Positions 9,006 through 18,027 of a DNA stretch of 64,000 bases are shown here, in pieces. Made by a program: the position numbers and the translations under genes. Positions within the stretch are counted from its first letter, which is position 1. Every line of letters starts with the position of its first letter. The stretch comes from Peribacillus frigoritolerans. Lineage in GTDB: Bacteria > Bacillota > Bacilli > Bacillales > DSM-1321. Under the pieces are notes generated by a model. That model worked only from the letters and a program-made list of their open reading frames with translations. It had not been told where the DNA came from and did not search any database. The stretch lies in NCBI GenBank assembly GCA_030562215.1, contig JAUPFL010000001.1:1972501-2036500 (forward strand). Direction: 5' to 3'.

Positions 9006-10367
9006 CTATAAAAATTCAGGGGGTATAGTATTTCTATTTTTTTGTTTGACAATAAAAGAGAGAAGGATGAATATCACTAACGTGACAAGACATACTGTGG
9101 TCCCGATGATGTTTTGCTTATTAAATATAAATGCCAAAAAAGATAATGCTTAATGCCATGATCGCCAATATAGTTGTATATGGGAACCATTTTACCCGGA
9201 AACCTGTTTTGCCAGTGTATTGGTTATGCAGCTTCAATTGCGCGGAACAAATACTGATCCATAATAATAAAACCGTGAATCCAGGGATGGCCATAAGGTA
9301 GCTTAAAATCAGGTCGGGATACAAATAGGATAAAAACACACCTGCCAATATACATAATGTAGTTAAAAATATACCATTAAGCGGGATACCCTTTTTCGTT
9401 GTTTTTAAAAATGCCTTAGGCGCTTCTCCGTTCTGGGAAAGAGTGAACAGTGTCCTTGAGGTAGCGTATATACCTGAATTTGCAGCTGATAAGACAGCGG
9501 TTAAAAGAACGAAATTCATGATATCGGCGGCTCCGGGAAGGCCCGATAAGCTGAAAACCTGAACGAAAGGACTTACTTCAGTGCTTACTTGGTTCCAAGG
9601 TATTACCCCGCAAATAATAAGTATCGGCAAGACATAGAAAAGAATCACCCGCCATACTGTTCCTTTAATGATTTTTGGTATGACTCGCTGACTATCTTTT
9701 GTTTCCGTGACGGCTACACCAATTAATTCCGCACCACCATATGAAAACATTACCACTAAAAGTGCACTTAACATTCCGTCAATTCCTTGGGGAAAAAACC
9801 ACCATGTTCCGTGTAATTAGAAAATGAAGCCGAACTAGGAAAAAGTCCTAGCATGATCAAAGCTCCTAAAATAATAAAGGCAATTAAGGTTATTATTTTA
9901 ATTCCTGCGAACCAAAATTCGAGTTCTCCATAGTATTTTACTTGAAACAAATTAATTCCTACAATTACTGAAGCGCAAAGTATACTTAACAGCCATAATG
10001 GTACTGTAGGAAACCAATATTGTAGAAAACTGCCGGCTGCGACTATTTCTACAATGATTACGATAATCCAATTGAACCAATAAAGCCATCCGACAATGAA
10101 GGAGAGCTGAAACCCAAAAGCTTTATTAATGAGATGTTGTACGTTCATATTAGGAAAAGCGGTTGCCATCTCCCCTAATGCGGCCATTACAATAAATAAC
10201 AATAGCCCCCCCCCTATTAAATAGGCTATTACAACACTTGGACCTGCCATATTTAATGTATCGGAACTCCCCTTAAAAATACCGGTTCCTATCATTCCGG
10301 CTAAAGCAATGAACTGGACATGCCTCGGCAATAGGCCCTTTTTCAGATCTTGATGAGTCTTCTCCAT
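9006..10367 (-). CDS. Amino acid permease, AAT/APC family, two frame breaks
   Basis: A 12-helix amino acid/proton symporter of the GabP/RocE/AapA group. It starts MEKTHQDLKKGLLPRHVQFI, followed by the conserved helix-1 segment ALAGMIGTGIFKGS and the helix-3 region GEMATAFPNMNVQHLI. Shifts occur near 9770-9775 (GGFFPKEL should run on into DGMLSALLVVMFSY) and near 9118-9124, after which the last helix (NKQNIIGTTVCLVTLVIFI) and KQKNRNTIPPEFL follow to a stop at 9006. Restored length is about 454 aa, normal for the family. The start at 10367 was preferred over 10385 because GAAAGG precedes it at usable spacing. Substrate unknown. Confidence 0.8.
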
Positions 10368-10788
10368 TGTATTCATGCCTTTCATTCATTATTTTAATAA
10401 AATAGTCTATCAATAAAACTAAAAAGTTCTTCTGTTATTGAACGCTTTCATGCACTAAAGTACTATATTAATATATCATGAATCGGAAAAATGTCAATTT
10501 AGGCCGATGAACTGAAATAGATTTCAATAAGCGAAGATGGTTATCTAAAAATATTGGATTTTATGAAATGAATCAAAGAAAAAAACTGCTAGATGATTTT
10601 TTATGGATGGTATCGATTTAATTTAACCAATCGCACTAGGCAATTCTTCATTCTTTAAAATACATATTGAAAAGAGAGAAATATAATTCTGTTTAATTGC
10701 ATTATTACTGGCATTTGTTTGGTAGTGAATAAGATGATGTAATCAGTTCAAGTCCTTCGATAAAAATGAAAAAGGAAATGTTTCATAT
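10368..10788. other. AT-rich intergenic region
   Basis: About 420 AT-rich bases upstream of the permease. They should hold its promoter. I see no ORF, strong hairpin or known repeat. Confidence 0.4.
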
Positions 10789-10920
10789 ATGCCGGGTTGT
10801 GATGGCGGTTTTTGAATTGGCGGACGTTTCGTCTTCATAGCAATTTGTTTATCTATTAGTGAACTTGGAGCAGCATTTGCGGCTGCGCGGGCCAGGGCTA
10901 TGGAACATACTGCAGAATAA
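10789..10920 (+). pseudogene. Possible 43-aa small protein gene with an in-frame stop
   Basis: From ATG at 10789 the frame reads MPGCDGGF, a TGA at 10813, then IGGRFVFIAICLSISELGAA and ends AAARARAMEHTAE at 10918-10920. A terminator begins two bases later, which supports a transcribed unit. If TGA were TGG, or the region carries an indel pair, this would be a short single-helix protein. AAGGAAATG upstream is a weak ribosome-binding site. The family is not recognised; it could equally be non-coding. Confidence 0.3.
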
Positions 10921-10921
10921 C

Positions 10922-10950
10922 AAAAAACCGACCTTTCAAGGTCGGTTTTT
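10922..10950. terminator. Bidirectional terminator between the small ORFs
   Basis: A6-ccgacc-tttcaa-ggtcgg-T5: a compact strong hairpin that can serve the plus-strand ORF ending at 10920 and the minus-strand P450 unit ending at 10986. Confidence 0.85.
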
Positions 10951-10985
10951 CTTTAATATTTTAATATAAGGTACGAAGCGGGAAA

Positions 10986-11159
10986 CTATCCGTTCTCATA
11001 TGAAAAGGGGAGCGGCGGCGACTGCAGGCATTCGGTTTCTTGTTTTGGTTCAATTTCGCTTAGGAATTGTAAATAACCGGTATATACCTGCGAGGCCATT
11101 CCTAAATAGTGCAATTCAGTGTGAATGATTCCCTTCCGTGGTGAATGGAGCAAATACAT
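10986..11159 (-). CDS. 57-aa small protein downstream of the P450
   Basis: A small soluble protein (MYLLHSPRKGIIHTELHYLG and onward, ending PPLPFSYENG) with one cysteine and no membrane segment. The start is supported by AAAGGAGGGATG, with GGAGG 9 bases before ATG. It lies 69 bases after the P450 stop on the same strand and 35 bases before a strong terminator, so it should be co-transcribed with the P450. I do not recognise the family; a P450-associated role is only suggested by position. Confidence 0.55.
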   Translation of the reverse strand: MYLLHSPRKGIIHTELHYLGMASQVYTGYLQFLSEIEPKQETECLQSPPLPFSYENG

Positions 11160-11228
11160 TTTTTCATCCCTCCTTTCTAAAAGGATAGGCCAGTTTGTTA
11201 AAAGAGTTATTACAAATAACTCCTATTA

Positions 11229-12622
11229 CTAAAAATTGGATGCGCCAGGTTCAAAGGCTTCTGCAGCTCTTTCTTCTAATACCATACGCAGTCCACTTTT
11301 GGGCCTGAGTGTAAGAGAGGGAAGGGGAGTTACTTCATGATGGTCAGGTGCAAGCTTTATCCTATACCGCTTTGCTATGCAGGCCAGGACAAACACCGCT
11401 TCCATCATGGCAAAGTGATTGCCGATACAAATCCGCGGCCCTCCGCCGAATGGAAAGTAAGCGAACGGAGGCAGGCTTTTCATAAAGTTATTTTCAAATC
11501 GCTCAGGAATAAATGATTCCGGTTGATCAAAATACTCTGGATTATGCTGCATCACATAAGAACTTATTAGAATCATATCGCCTTTTTTAAAGCGATATCC
11601 TCCTATTACGACATCCTCCGTCACATCACGGGATAAGATATACAGTGGCGGGTAAACGCGAAGTGTTTCATGAATGATATTTTGAGTGTATTGTAATTTC
11701 ATGAAATCTTCAGGCTTGGGTGTCCGGTGACCGATTATGCTATTGACTTCATTGAAAAGCTTGGCTTGAATTTCCGGATGCTTCGAAATTGCATACAGTG
11801 CCCAGGAAAGAGCATTTGCTGTCGTTTCATGACCGGCAAGGAAAATAGTCATTAATTCATCTCGGACCTGATGGCTTGTCATGCCTAACCCGTCGTCGGC
11901 ATCACGGGCGTCCATCAAGATCCCAAGCATGTCTTCATGTTTTACTGTGTCGTTCTTCCGTTTTTCAATAATGCCGTAAATTACTTTATCAAGGCTTTGT
12001 ATCGCCTTTTATATGCACGGTTGATTTTAGTTGGTACCCATAATGGCATACGGAAAATCTTTCTCATCCTTTTGACTGTTATTCTCAAAGCAGTTTCCAG
12101 AGGTTTCCCAACGATTTCATATCCATCCTTGAATTCCATGCTGAACATGGTCTTGCTGATTATCCCGAGAGTGATGTTCATCATATCCTTCGTTATAATC
12201 CGTTCATCATGATGTTGCCAAGTTGATATATAATCCATTGTGATATCAATCATATCCTTGGCGTATTTGCTAATATGAGTCTTTTTGAAAGAGGGTTGGA
12301 TAAGCCTTCTCTGGCGCATATGAAAGTCTTTTTCGCTTGTAAGTAGACCTTCACCGATAAGCGGCTTTAAAAGATTGAAGTCCTTGGATTTGGCGAAAGA
12401 TTGTTGTTTTGTTACGAGTATTTGTTTTATTAGATCAGGATTTAAAACGTGATAAACATTTTGGAATGGCCCTAAACGGAATTTAGCGACTTCCCCATAT
12501 TCCTTGGACAATCGGGTCAGAAACCCAATGGGATCTGTTTGAAACTCTTTTGTATGTCCGGAAACCAGCCTTCCTTTTGGAACCTTTGGAGCAGTGCGGA
12601 AGACATCATCAGCGTGGCTCAA
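11229..12622 (-). CDS. Cytochrome P450 monooxygenase, one frame break
   Basis: A soluble heme monooxygenase of about 464 aa, the length of a stand-alone P450 without fused reductase. Visible motifs in order: WxxxR-like FHMRQRRLIQPSF (C-helix), I-helix AGHETTAN with the oxygen-activating Thr, K-helix ETLR (ExxR), the PERF segment, and the heme loop FPFGGGPRICIGNHFA with the cysteine ligand. The frame shifts between about 11930 and 11981 (KALIK ... VIYGIIEKRKNDTVKHED). Redox partners are not encoded nearby, so they must come from elsewhere. Family resemblance is to fatty-acid-type bacterial P450s; the substrate is unknown. Confidence 0.88.
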
Positions 12623-12746
12623 TGAAGTTTTTCCCCTTTCTTTAAAAATAATTACATGTAATCATTCTATGAGGATAAGCTAATTCGGTTTGGACAAGTC
12701 GTTAAAGAAAGGGCGGATAATTCTATGGAAGAAAAAAAGTTACAGC

Positions 12747-12780
12747 AAAAAACTCTGGATGAATATAGCCAGAGTTTTTC
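12747..12780 (-). terminator. Terminator downstream of the 46-aa ORF
   Basis: Stem aaaaaactctgg / ccagagtttttc with a 10-base loop, 35 bases past the stop of the minus-strand ORF at 12815. On the minus strand it ends in T6. Confidence 0.75.
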
Positions 12781-12814
12781 ATGAGAGCTTTGGATTAATG
12801 AAGGATGATTCAAT

Positions 12815-12955
12815 TCAACTTCTTTCGTCATCGTTCCCATGTTGGAAACGATCATTTTTTTCATTGATGGGCCCGCCAAATTGTGCATTGATATCCTTAA
12901 CAACTTGATCTAAAAATTCATCAGATATTATTGGATTATTAGTTTTATTGTGCAT
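12815..12955 (-). CDS. 46-aa small protein divergent from a decayed c-di-AMP aptamer
   Basis: The ORF reads MHNKTNNPIISDEFLDQVVK and onward, with FGGPINEKNDRF and an acidic end, DDERS. It is soluble and contains no cysteine. AAAGGA lies about 13 bases before ATG, a long spacing, and a terminator follows the stop. A degenerate relative is found at 17485-17605 in the same position relative to the intact c-di-AMP riboswitch, so the two loci are paralogous. The repeated association makes a real gene likelier, but the family is unknown to me. Confidence 0.5.
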   Translation of the reverse strand: MHNKTNNPIISDEFLDQVVKDINAQFGGPINEKNDRFQHGNDDERS

Positions 12956-13109
12956 GTGTTTCTTACATTCCTTTCTGGATATCGTGTGTTTCGAACATAC
13001 ATGAAGGATACGTTATCAACATAACCTCACTTATGAAAAAGTATTCTTTCTCTGTCCAACATTTTCACTTGCTTTTACATTACGCGGAAGCGATCAAGAT
13101 AAACAATTC

Positions 13110-13175
13110 ATGTTTGCTTAGAGGGTTATGGTATGGAGATAGGTTAGTGGATCATTCTACAACAAAAGGGGTGAA
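13110..13175 (+). promoter_or_regulatory. Decayed 5' half of a c-di-AMP (ydaO) riboswitch
   Basis: The stretch from gcttagagggttatggta to aggggtgaaccc aligns with the 5' half of the intact aptamer at 17751 (gcttaaaccttatggtg to aggggtgaatcc). The conserved gggggacc is changed, and the 3' half with the conserved ccgacagctaacctcgtaa is missing. A hairpin at 13191-13219 and then the end of gtaB on the opposite strand follow. No gene is positioned to be controlled, so it is most likely a remnant. Confidence 0.5.
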
Positions 13176-13190
13176 CCCGATGTGGAAATA

Positions 13191-13219
13191 GCCCAATCAC
13201 CTTTTCTTGGTAATTGGGC
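13191..13219. terminator. Hairpin between the aptamer remnant and gtaB
   Basis: A gcccaat ... attgggc stem with an inner acc/ggt extension lies 20 bases past the gtaB stop. It is T-poor on both sides, so termination is probable for gtaB but not certain. Confidence 0.5.
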
Positions 13220-13238
13220 ATGGTCTATATTAACTTTA

Positions 13239-14099
13239 TTAAGGAAACAACTGCCTTAAATATTTTATTAGCTGATCACGAAGTTCAGGGCGTTTCATGG
13301 CGAAATCTATTGAAGCTTGAAGGAAGCCGAATTTATCGCCGACGTCATAACGATTTCCCTCGATGATATACGAATATAATGGTTCCTTTTCTAACAAAAG
13401 GTCCAAAGCTTCGGTAAGCTGGATCTCCCCCTTACGATCAGGCTGTACGTTTTCAAGGATTTCAAAAATCGCTGGTGATAAAATATATCGGCCGATTATC
13501 GCCTGTGTTGATGGTGCATCCTCCACTTTTGGCTTTTCCACTAAGTTTCTTACCAGAAATAAATCCTCATATCGTTCTTGGAAATTCACGATTCCATACT
13601 TGGAGACATCGGCAGGTGACACTTCCTTGCATCCGATAATGCTCGCTCGAACCTTGTTATACCGTTCCATTAACTGCTTCAAGGCTGGAACCTGGCTATC
13701 CACGATATCATCCCCTAACAGGACGGCAAAAGGTTCGTCTCCGATAAAAGTTTTGGCACATAAAACTGCATGCCCCAGACCTAAAGGTTCCTTTTGTCTT
13801 ACATAGTGGATATCCACCATGTTGGAAATGTTCTCCACGATCTTTAGCAGATCATTTTGTCCTTTCATTTGCAGAAGCATTTCAAGTTCAATCGATTTAT
13901 CGAAATGATCTTCGATGGCACGTTTGTTTTTACCTGTAACGATGATAATATCCGTAATCCCTGATTGTACCGCTTCCTCGATAATATATTGAATGGTCGG
14001 CTTATCGACAATCGGCAGCATTTCCTTTGGTTGAGCTTTCGTAGCAGGTAAAAAACGTGTTCCTAAACCGGCTGCTGGAATCACCGCTTTCCTTATCAT
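13239..14099 (-). CDS. gtaB: UTP-glucose-1-phosphate uridylyltransferase
   Basis: An intact 286-aa cytoplasmic nucleotidyltransferase that makes UDP-glucose from UTP and glucose-1-phosphate, for teichoic acid glucosylation and glycolipid anchors. The N-terminal nucleotide-binding signature is AAGLGTRFLPATKAQPKEML (residues 9-28), followed by DKPTIQYIIEEA, the LGDD metal/uridine motif and the VEKPKVEDAPS loop of GalU enzymes. The family is normally 290-300 aa. The gene stands alone between the small-ORF locus and the divergent glycosyltransferase operon. The substrate is supplied by PgcA, encoded at 58030-59760. Confidence 0.95.
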   Translation of the reverse strand: MIRKAVIPAAGLGTRFLPATKAQPKEMLPIVDKPTIQYIIEEAVQSGITDIIIVTGKNKRAIEDHFDKSIELEMLLQMKGQNDLLKIVENISNMVDIHYVRQKEPLGLGHAVLCAKTFIGDEPFAVLLGDDIVDSQVPALKQLMERYNKVRASIIGCKEVSPADVSKYGIVNFQERYEDLFLVRNLVEKPKVEDAPSTQAIIGRYILSPAIFEILENVQPDRKGEIQLTEALDLLLEKEPLYSYIIEGNRYDVGDKFGFLQASIDFAMKRPELRDQLIKYLRQLFP

Positions 14100-14261
14100 A
14101 GCCCAGCCCCTTTTTAAGGTTCTTTTATATGCTTATTGCATTTTATGTGGTCATTGGTTGACCTATATCAAAATAGGTTAAAATAAATCCCTGAAAAAGA
14201 ATAGATTTACCTTTGAAGCCAAATATTATGGATATATGAATTTAATCAAGAGGTGTACATT

Positions 14262-15943
14262 TTGCCAATTGAAAATCAAGAGAGAAAACAAATCCTTTTT
14301 GCCTTACTCATCATTGTTTTATATCTTTCCCCTTTAATCATACTTGGAGAAAATGCGCATATTCGCGTACATGATAATTTGGATTCCAACCTTGCCTGGT
14401 ATAAAGTCCTTTCAGAAAGCGGTGAGTTATTCGGTGGAATTGACGCCAAAATTCCCCAGATTATGAATGGGCTGCCCCGAAATGCTTTTGGCAGTGAGTT
14501 CAGTATTATCGTATGGCTTCATGCTCTTTTTCCAACAATGGTTGCATATGCAATAAGCCAGGCATTAACAAGGTTTATTGCTTTCTTTGGTATGTATATT
14601 TTATTAAAGAAACATTTGGTTACAGGAAGACAATCAGGTTGGATTAGGGTTGGAACATCCTTAGCCTTTGCCCTTACCCCATTTTGGCCATCGGGAATGC
14701 TCAGTACACTTGGGATGCCGCTAGCCCTTTGGGCTTTCTTGAATATTCGCAGCAAGGACCATTCTTGGAAGAATTATTTGGTCCTTACACTTTTACCGCT
14801 TTATTCAAGCATCGTGCTTGGCTTTTTCTTTTTTCTTGTTGCAATGGGCTTTCTTTGGTTAACGGATGTGATCAGGAGAAAAGGTTGGAATATAACGTTT
14901 CTTCTTTCGATCGTGTATATGACCGTCATTTTTGGTTTGGTGGAGTATCGTTTGGTCGCTTCATTCATTTTTGATTCGGAGCCAAACAGCAGAGATGAAT
15001 ATTTTCACGCAAGGCTGCCGCTCGATTGGGTCATTAAGCTTACTTTCAAAAATTTCGTTCTTGGACATACGCATGTCATGACCGTACATGCGCTTATCAT
15101 CCTGCCGATTACAGTCTTTGCGCTTTATATTATTCTGACCAAAAAGCTGTGGAGACAGGAAAAGGTATATGTTTTTTATTCGGCTTGAATTTTATGCTTT
15201 CAGCGTGGTACGCATTTTGGTTTTATAAAGGCTGGCTTCCTTTAACGGAAAGGTTTCACACCCTGGATACATTTAATTTTGCCAGATTTCACTTTTTAAG
15301 GCCGATGGTAATTTACTTGGGGTTTGCCCTCGCGATAAAAATCATTTGGGAACACAGCGACTATGCTAAGAAAACACTTTCTATTTTCATCGCCGTTCAA
15401 ATTATGATTTTAATGGGTTTCAATGAAGAAATCACTCACAATAAAAAACCATCTTTTAAAGAGTTCTATTCAGAAAGCCTTTTTCAGGAAATAAAAGATC
15501 ATATTGACCTTCCACAGGAAGAATATCGTGTTGCCAGCATTGGGCTGCATCCCGCAATTGCTCAATTTAATGGATTTTACACGCTCGATAGCTATAACAA
15601 TTTCTATCCGCTTTCTTACAAACATCAATTTCGTCAAATAATTGAAAACGAATTGGCTAAGAATAAAAACATCAGAATTTACTTTGATGAATGGGGAGGA
15701 CGTTGTTACCTATTTACCGATGAGCTTGGGAAGCATTATATGTTCAAGAAACGTTCGAAGAAAGAGTTGGAAAATTTGGACCTTAATATGGATGCGTTTA
15801 AAGGATTAGGCGGGAAGTATATATTTTCTGCCATCCCAATCAACAACGCGAAGGAAAACGGATTGGTGCTAGATAGGATTTTCACAAAAAAGGAAGCGCA
15901 TGGAAAATTCATTTATACAGAGTCATGTAAAAAGGGGGAATAG
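14262..15943 (+). CDS. Multi-spanning membrane protein of the YkoS/DUF6044 type, one frame break
   Basis: A roughly 560-aa integral membrane protein with about ten predicted helices and a soluble C-terminal part. The segment NAHIRVHDNLDSNLAWYKVL after helix 1 resembles the aspartate-containing first periplasmic loop of GT-C-fold lipid-linked sugar transferases. It resembles B. subtilis YkoS. The frame shifts near 15150-15185, restored by one base. TTG at 14262 is preferred as start because AAGAGGTG precedes it by 6 bases, while GTG at 14253 overlaps that site. It is followed within one base by a GT2 glycosyltransferase and then GtrA, a typical surface-glycosylation operon. Confidence 0.75.
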
Positions 15944-15944
15944 A

Positions 15945-16967
15945 ATGAATTCACCGATAGTAACGATTGTTGTACCTTGTTATAACGAAGAAAGCGTTTT
16001 GCAGGATACCATTTCCCAGCTTTGTGGATTGATGAGGGGGTTAGTCGAAGAAAACGTTGTTTCTGGTCTAAGTAAAATTTTGTTGGTTGATGATGGAAGC
16101 AAGGATCAAACTTGGAAGATCATTTATAAAGAAACGATTAATAATGAATATGTTCGCGGGCTAAAGCTTTCCCGGAATGCTGGACATCAAAATGCACTTC
16201 TGGCAGGATTGTTTACAGCCAAGGAAGCCTCGGATTGTGTGATTTCCATTGATGCAGATTTACAGGATGATATTCAAGTCATCCCTGAATTCATTCGGAA
16301 ATTCAATGAAGGATGTGAAATCGTATATGGTGTCCGCCAGAAAAGGGACCTTGATTCATTTTTTAAACGAACATCTGCAACCGGTTTTTATAAATTGATG
16401 AACAAGATGGGGGTTAACCTTGTCTATAATCATGCCGATTTCAGGCTAATGAGCAAAAGGGCGATCGCGGAGTTGGAGAGATTTGATGAAACGAATCTTT
16501 TCTTACGGGGGATTGTACCGCTCATTGGGTTTAAGACGGACTCTGTTTATTATGACCGAAAAGAAAGATTGGCTGGGGAAACGAAATATCCATTTAAGAA
16601 GATGGTTGCTTTTGCGCTTGATGGCATTACTTCCTTTTCAGTAACACCGATCCGGCTTGTATTATGGCTTGGATGTCTTTCCTTTTTCATAAGCTTACTC
16701 TTTGGGTCTTACTTCTTATGGTTGAAATTTTATGGGCAGACCGAAACTGGGTGGACCTCATTAATTACCTCCGTATGGTTGATCGGTGGACTGCAGTTGA
16801 TTGCTGTCGGCTTGATTGGGGAATATATCGGTAAAATCTATAATGAATCCAAACGCCGGCCTAAATATATTGTTGATCTTGATCTATTTAATCCGCTCGA
16901 TTTAAAAAAACGGGAGCAACTAGACAATGAACGGAACAGTATTGAAAAACTATCTAAAACACACTAA
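15945..16967 (+). CDS. GT2 polyprenyl-phosphate glycosyltransferase (GtrB/YkoT-like)
   Basis: 340 aa. The N-terminal GT-A domain begins VTIVVPCYNEESVLQDTISQ and has the LVDDGSKDQTW and ISIDADLQDD (DXD) motifs; two C-terminal helices (about 235-300) anchor it in the membrane. Such enzymes load a sugar onto undecaprenyl phosphate. GTAAAAAGGGGGAATAGA precedes the ATG at 15945, which starts one base after the stop of the upstream membrane-protein gene. The 3' end overlaps the GtrA gene by 41 bases, so the three proteins are translationally linked and probably act together: GT2 makes the lipid-sugar, GtrA helps flip it, and the first protein transfers it. Confidence 0.88.
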   Translation: MNSPIVTIVVPCYNEESVLQDTISQLCGLMRGLVEENVVSGLSKILLVDDGSKDQTWKIIYKETINNEYVRGLKLSRNAGHQNALLAGLFTAKEASDCVISIDADLQDDIQVIPEFIRKFNEGCEIVYGVRQKRDLDSFFKRTSATGFYKLMNKMGVNLVYNHADFRLMSKRAIAELERFDETNLFLRGIVPLIGFKTDSVYYDRKERLAGETKYPFKKMVAFALDGITSFSVTPIRLVLWLGCLSFFISLLFGSYFLWLKFYGQTETGWTSLITSVWLIGGLQLIAVGLIGEYIGKIYNESKRRPKYIVDLDLFNPLDLKKREQLDNERNSIEKLSKTH

Positions 16968-17355
16968 CTCCTTTATCCGCTTTTTATTGGTTGGAATAGT
17001 CAATACAGCGGTTGGACTTTCCATCATGCTTTTTCTCATGAATGTTCTTGAATTATCTTACTGGGTCTCCACCTTTTTCGGCAATGGAACGGGAGCTGTA
17101 ACGAGTTTTCTTTTGAACAGGACTTTTACCTTTAAAAGCGACATAGAATGGCGGCGAGGAGTTGCCCGTTTCTTTTGCGTAATTCTGATTTGTTATTCCG
17201 CCGCTTATTCCATAGGCCAAGCCATTGCAGAATCACTGGAAGGATCCGTCCATTTATCCATACAACAAAATTTGGCTGTTCTGATAGGAACGATATTTTA
17301 TACAGTGCTTAACTATCTTGGCCAGAAATACTTTGTCTTTAAAAAAGCAATTTGA
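16927..17355 (+). CDS. GtrA-family membrane protein
   Basis: 142 aa with four hydrophobic helices and the GtrA signature FIRFLLVGIVNTAVGLSIML near the N-terminus, then NRTFTFKS and a C-terminal NYLGQKYFVFKK, both conserved in the family. GtrA proteins are thought to move polyprenyl-linked sugars across the membrane. The start lies 41 bases inside the upstream GT2 gene, in a different frame. It is the last gene of the operon. Confidence 0.87.
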   Translation: MNGTVLKNYLKHTNSFIRFLLVGIVNTAVGLSIMLFLMNVLELSYWVSTFFGNGTGAVTSFLLNRTFTFKSDIEWRRGVARFFCVILICYSAAYSIGQAIAESLEGSVHLSIQQNLAVLIGTIFYTVLNYLGQKYFVFKKAI

Positions 17356-17484
17356 GACCAATTCAAGAAGGAAGGAATTAATTAGGGTGGATCAGTGGAA
17401 TAATGCCCCCGATTGGACGGGAATTAAAATGGAATCGGAAAGCGAAATTCTATGCATTTAATGACTATCCAAGCTGGGGCAGAT

Positions 17485-17605
17485 CTGTTTAATTTCGTCC
17501 TTCACGTTCTCCATATGGCAATCATTTTAACCTTTTTTGGACCACCTATTGTTCATTGAGCGCTTGATTATTTTCTTTTTAGACGTTTACTTACCTCCTT
17601 TCCTA
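17485..17605 (-). pseudogene. Degenerate paralogue of the 46-aa small ORF
   Basis: On the minus strand, AAAGGAGG is followed 7 bases later by ACG where ATG would be expected, then a reading SKKKIIK. Conserved pieces of the 12815-12955 protein appear in shifting frames: SAQ, GGP and NDCHMENVKDE (compare NAQFGGP and NDRFQHGNDDE). The lost start codon, an in-frame stop and frame changes indicate decay. The flanking 200 bases are also homologous between the two loci. Confidence 0.45.
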
Positions 17606-17750
17606 CCTTCGAATCATGTGTTTGCATGACTTATGTAATATATGTCAAGAATAAAACCTCACCTACAAAGAATAATTCTATTTCTGTGTAAAATTTTCAT
17701 TTACTTTTCCATTTCACGGGAGTATGATAATCAACAGTTTCATATTTCTA

Positions 17751-17877
17751 AATCGCTTAAACCTTATGGTGCGGGGGACCCGTTATTGGGATTGTTTTTA
17801 CAATCCAAGGGGTGAATCCTTTAAAAGGTAGGGCTACTCTTAGGTCCGAATCCGACAGCTAACCTCGTAAGCGTTAT
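17751..17877 (+). promoter_or_regulatory. c-di-AMP riboswitch (ydaO-yuaA class)
   Basis: Conserved blocks of the ydaO-type aptamer are all present: the terminal stem cgctt (17754) with aagcg (17869), ggtgcgggggaccc, a ggattg/caatcc arm, ggggtgaatcc, agggctactctta, and tccgacagctaacctcgtaa. The downstream gene is KimA, a known member of this regulon. Binding of c-di-AMP, high when potassium is plentiful, is expected to promote the terminator at 17916-17955 and shut off kimA. Confidence 0.93.
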
Positions 17878-17915
17878 ATGAGAAGGAAGGTGGAGCTTGT
17901 TAGACAAAAAAATTG

Positions 17916-17955
17916 ATGTCTACAGGTCTATTTCGCTATGACTTGTAGGCATTTT
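17916..17955 (+). terminator. Expression-platform terminator of the riboswitch
   Basis: Stem tgtctacaggtc / gacttgtaggca followed by T5, between the aptamer and kimA; 73 bases before the kimA start. Confidence 0.8.
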
Positions 17956-18027
17956 TGTGTTTCGTCTCGTTTTTTGCTACAGCTGGGAATCATAAACTTA
18001 TAAATTAAACATGGTGGTGAATTCTTG

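Noticed and set aside
13363..13806. 147-aa plus-strand ORF opposite gtaB
   Set aside because: It is the antisense shadow of an intact, highly conserved gene, with no ribosome-binding site.
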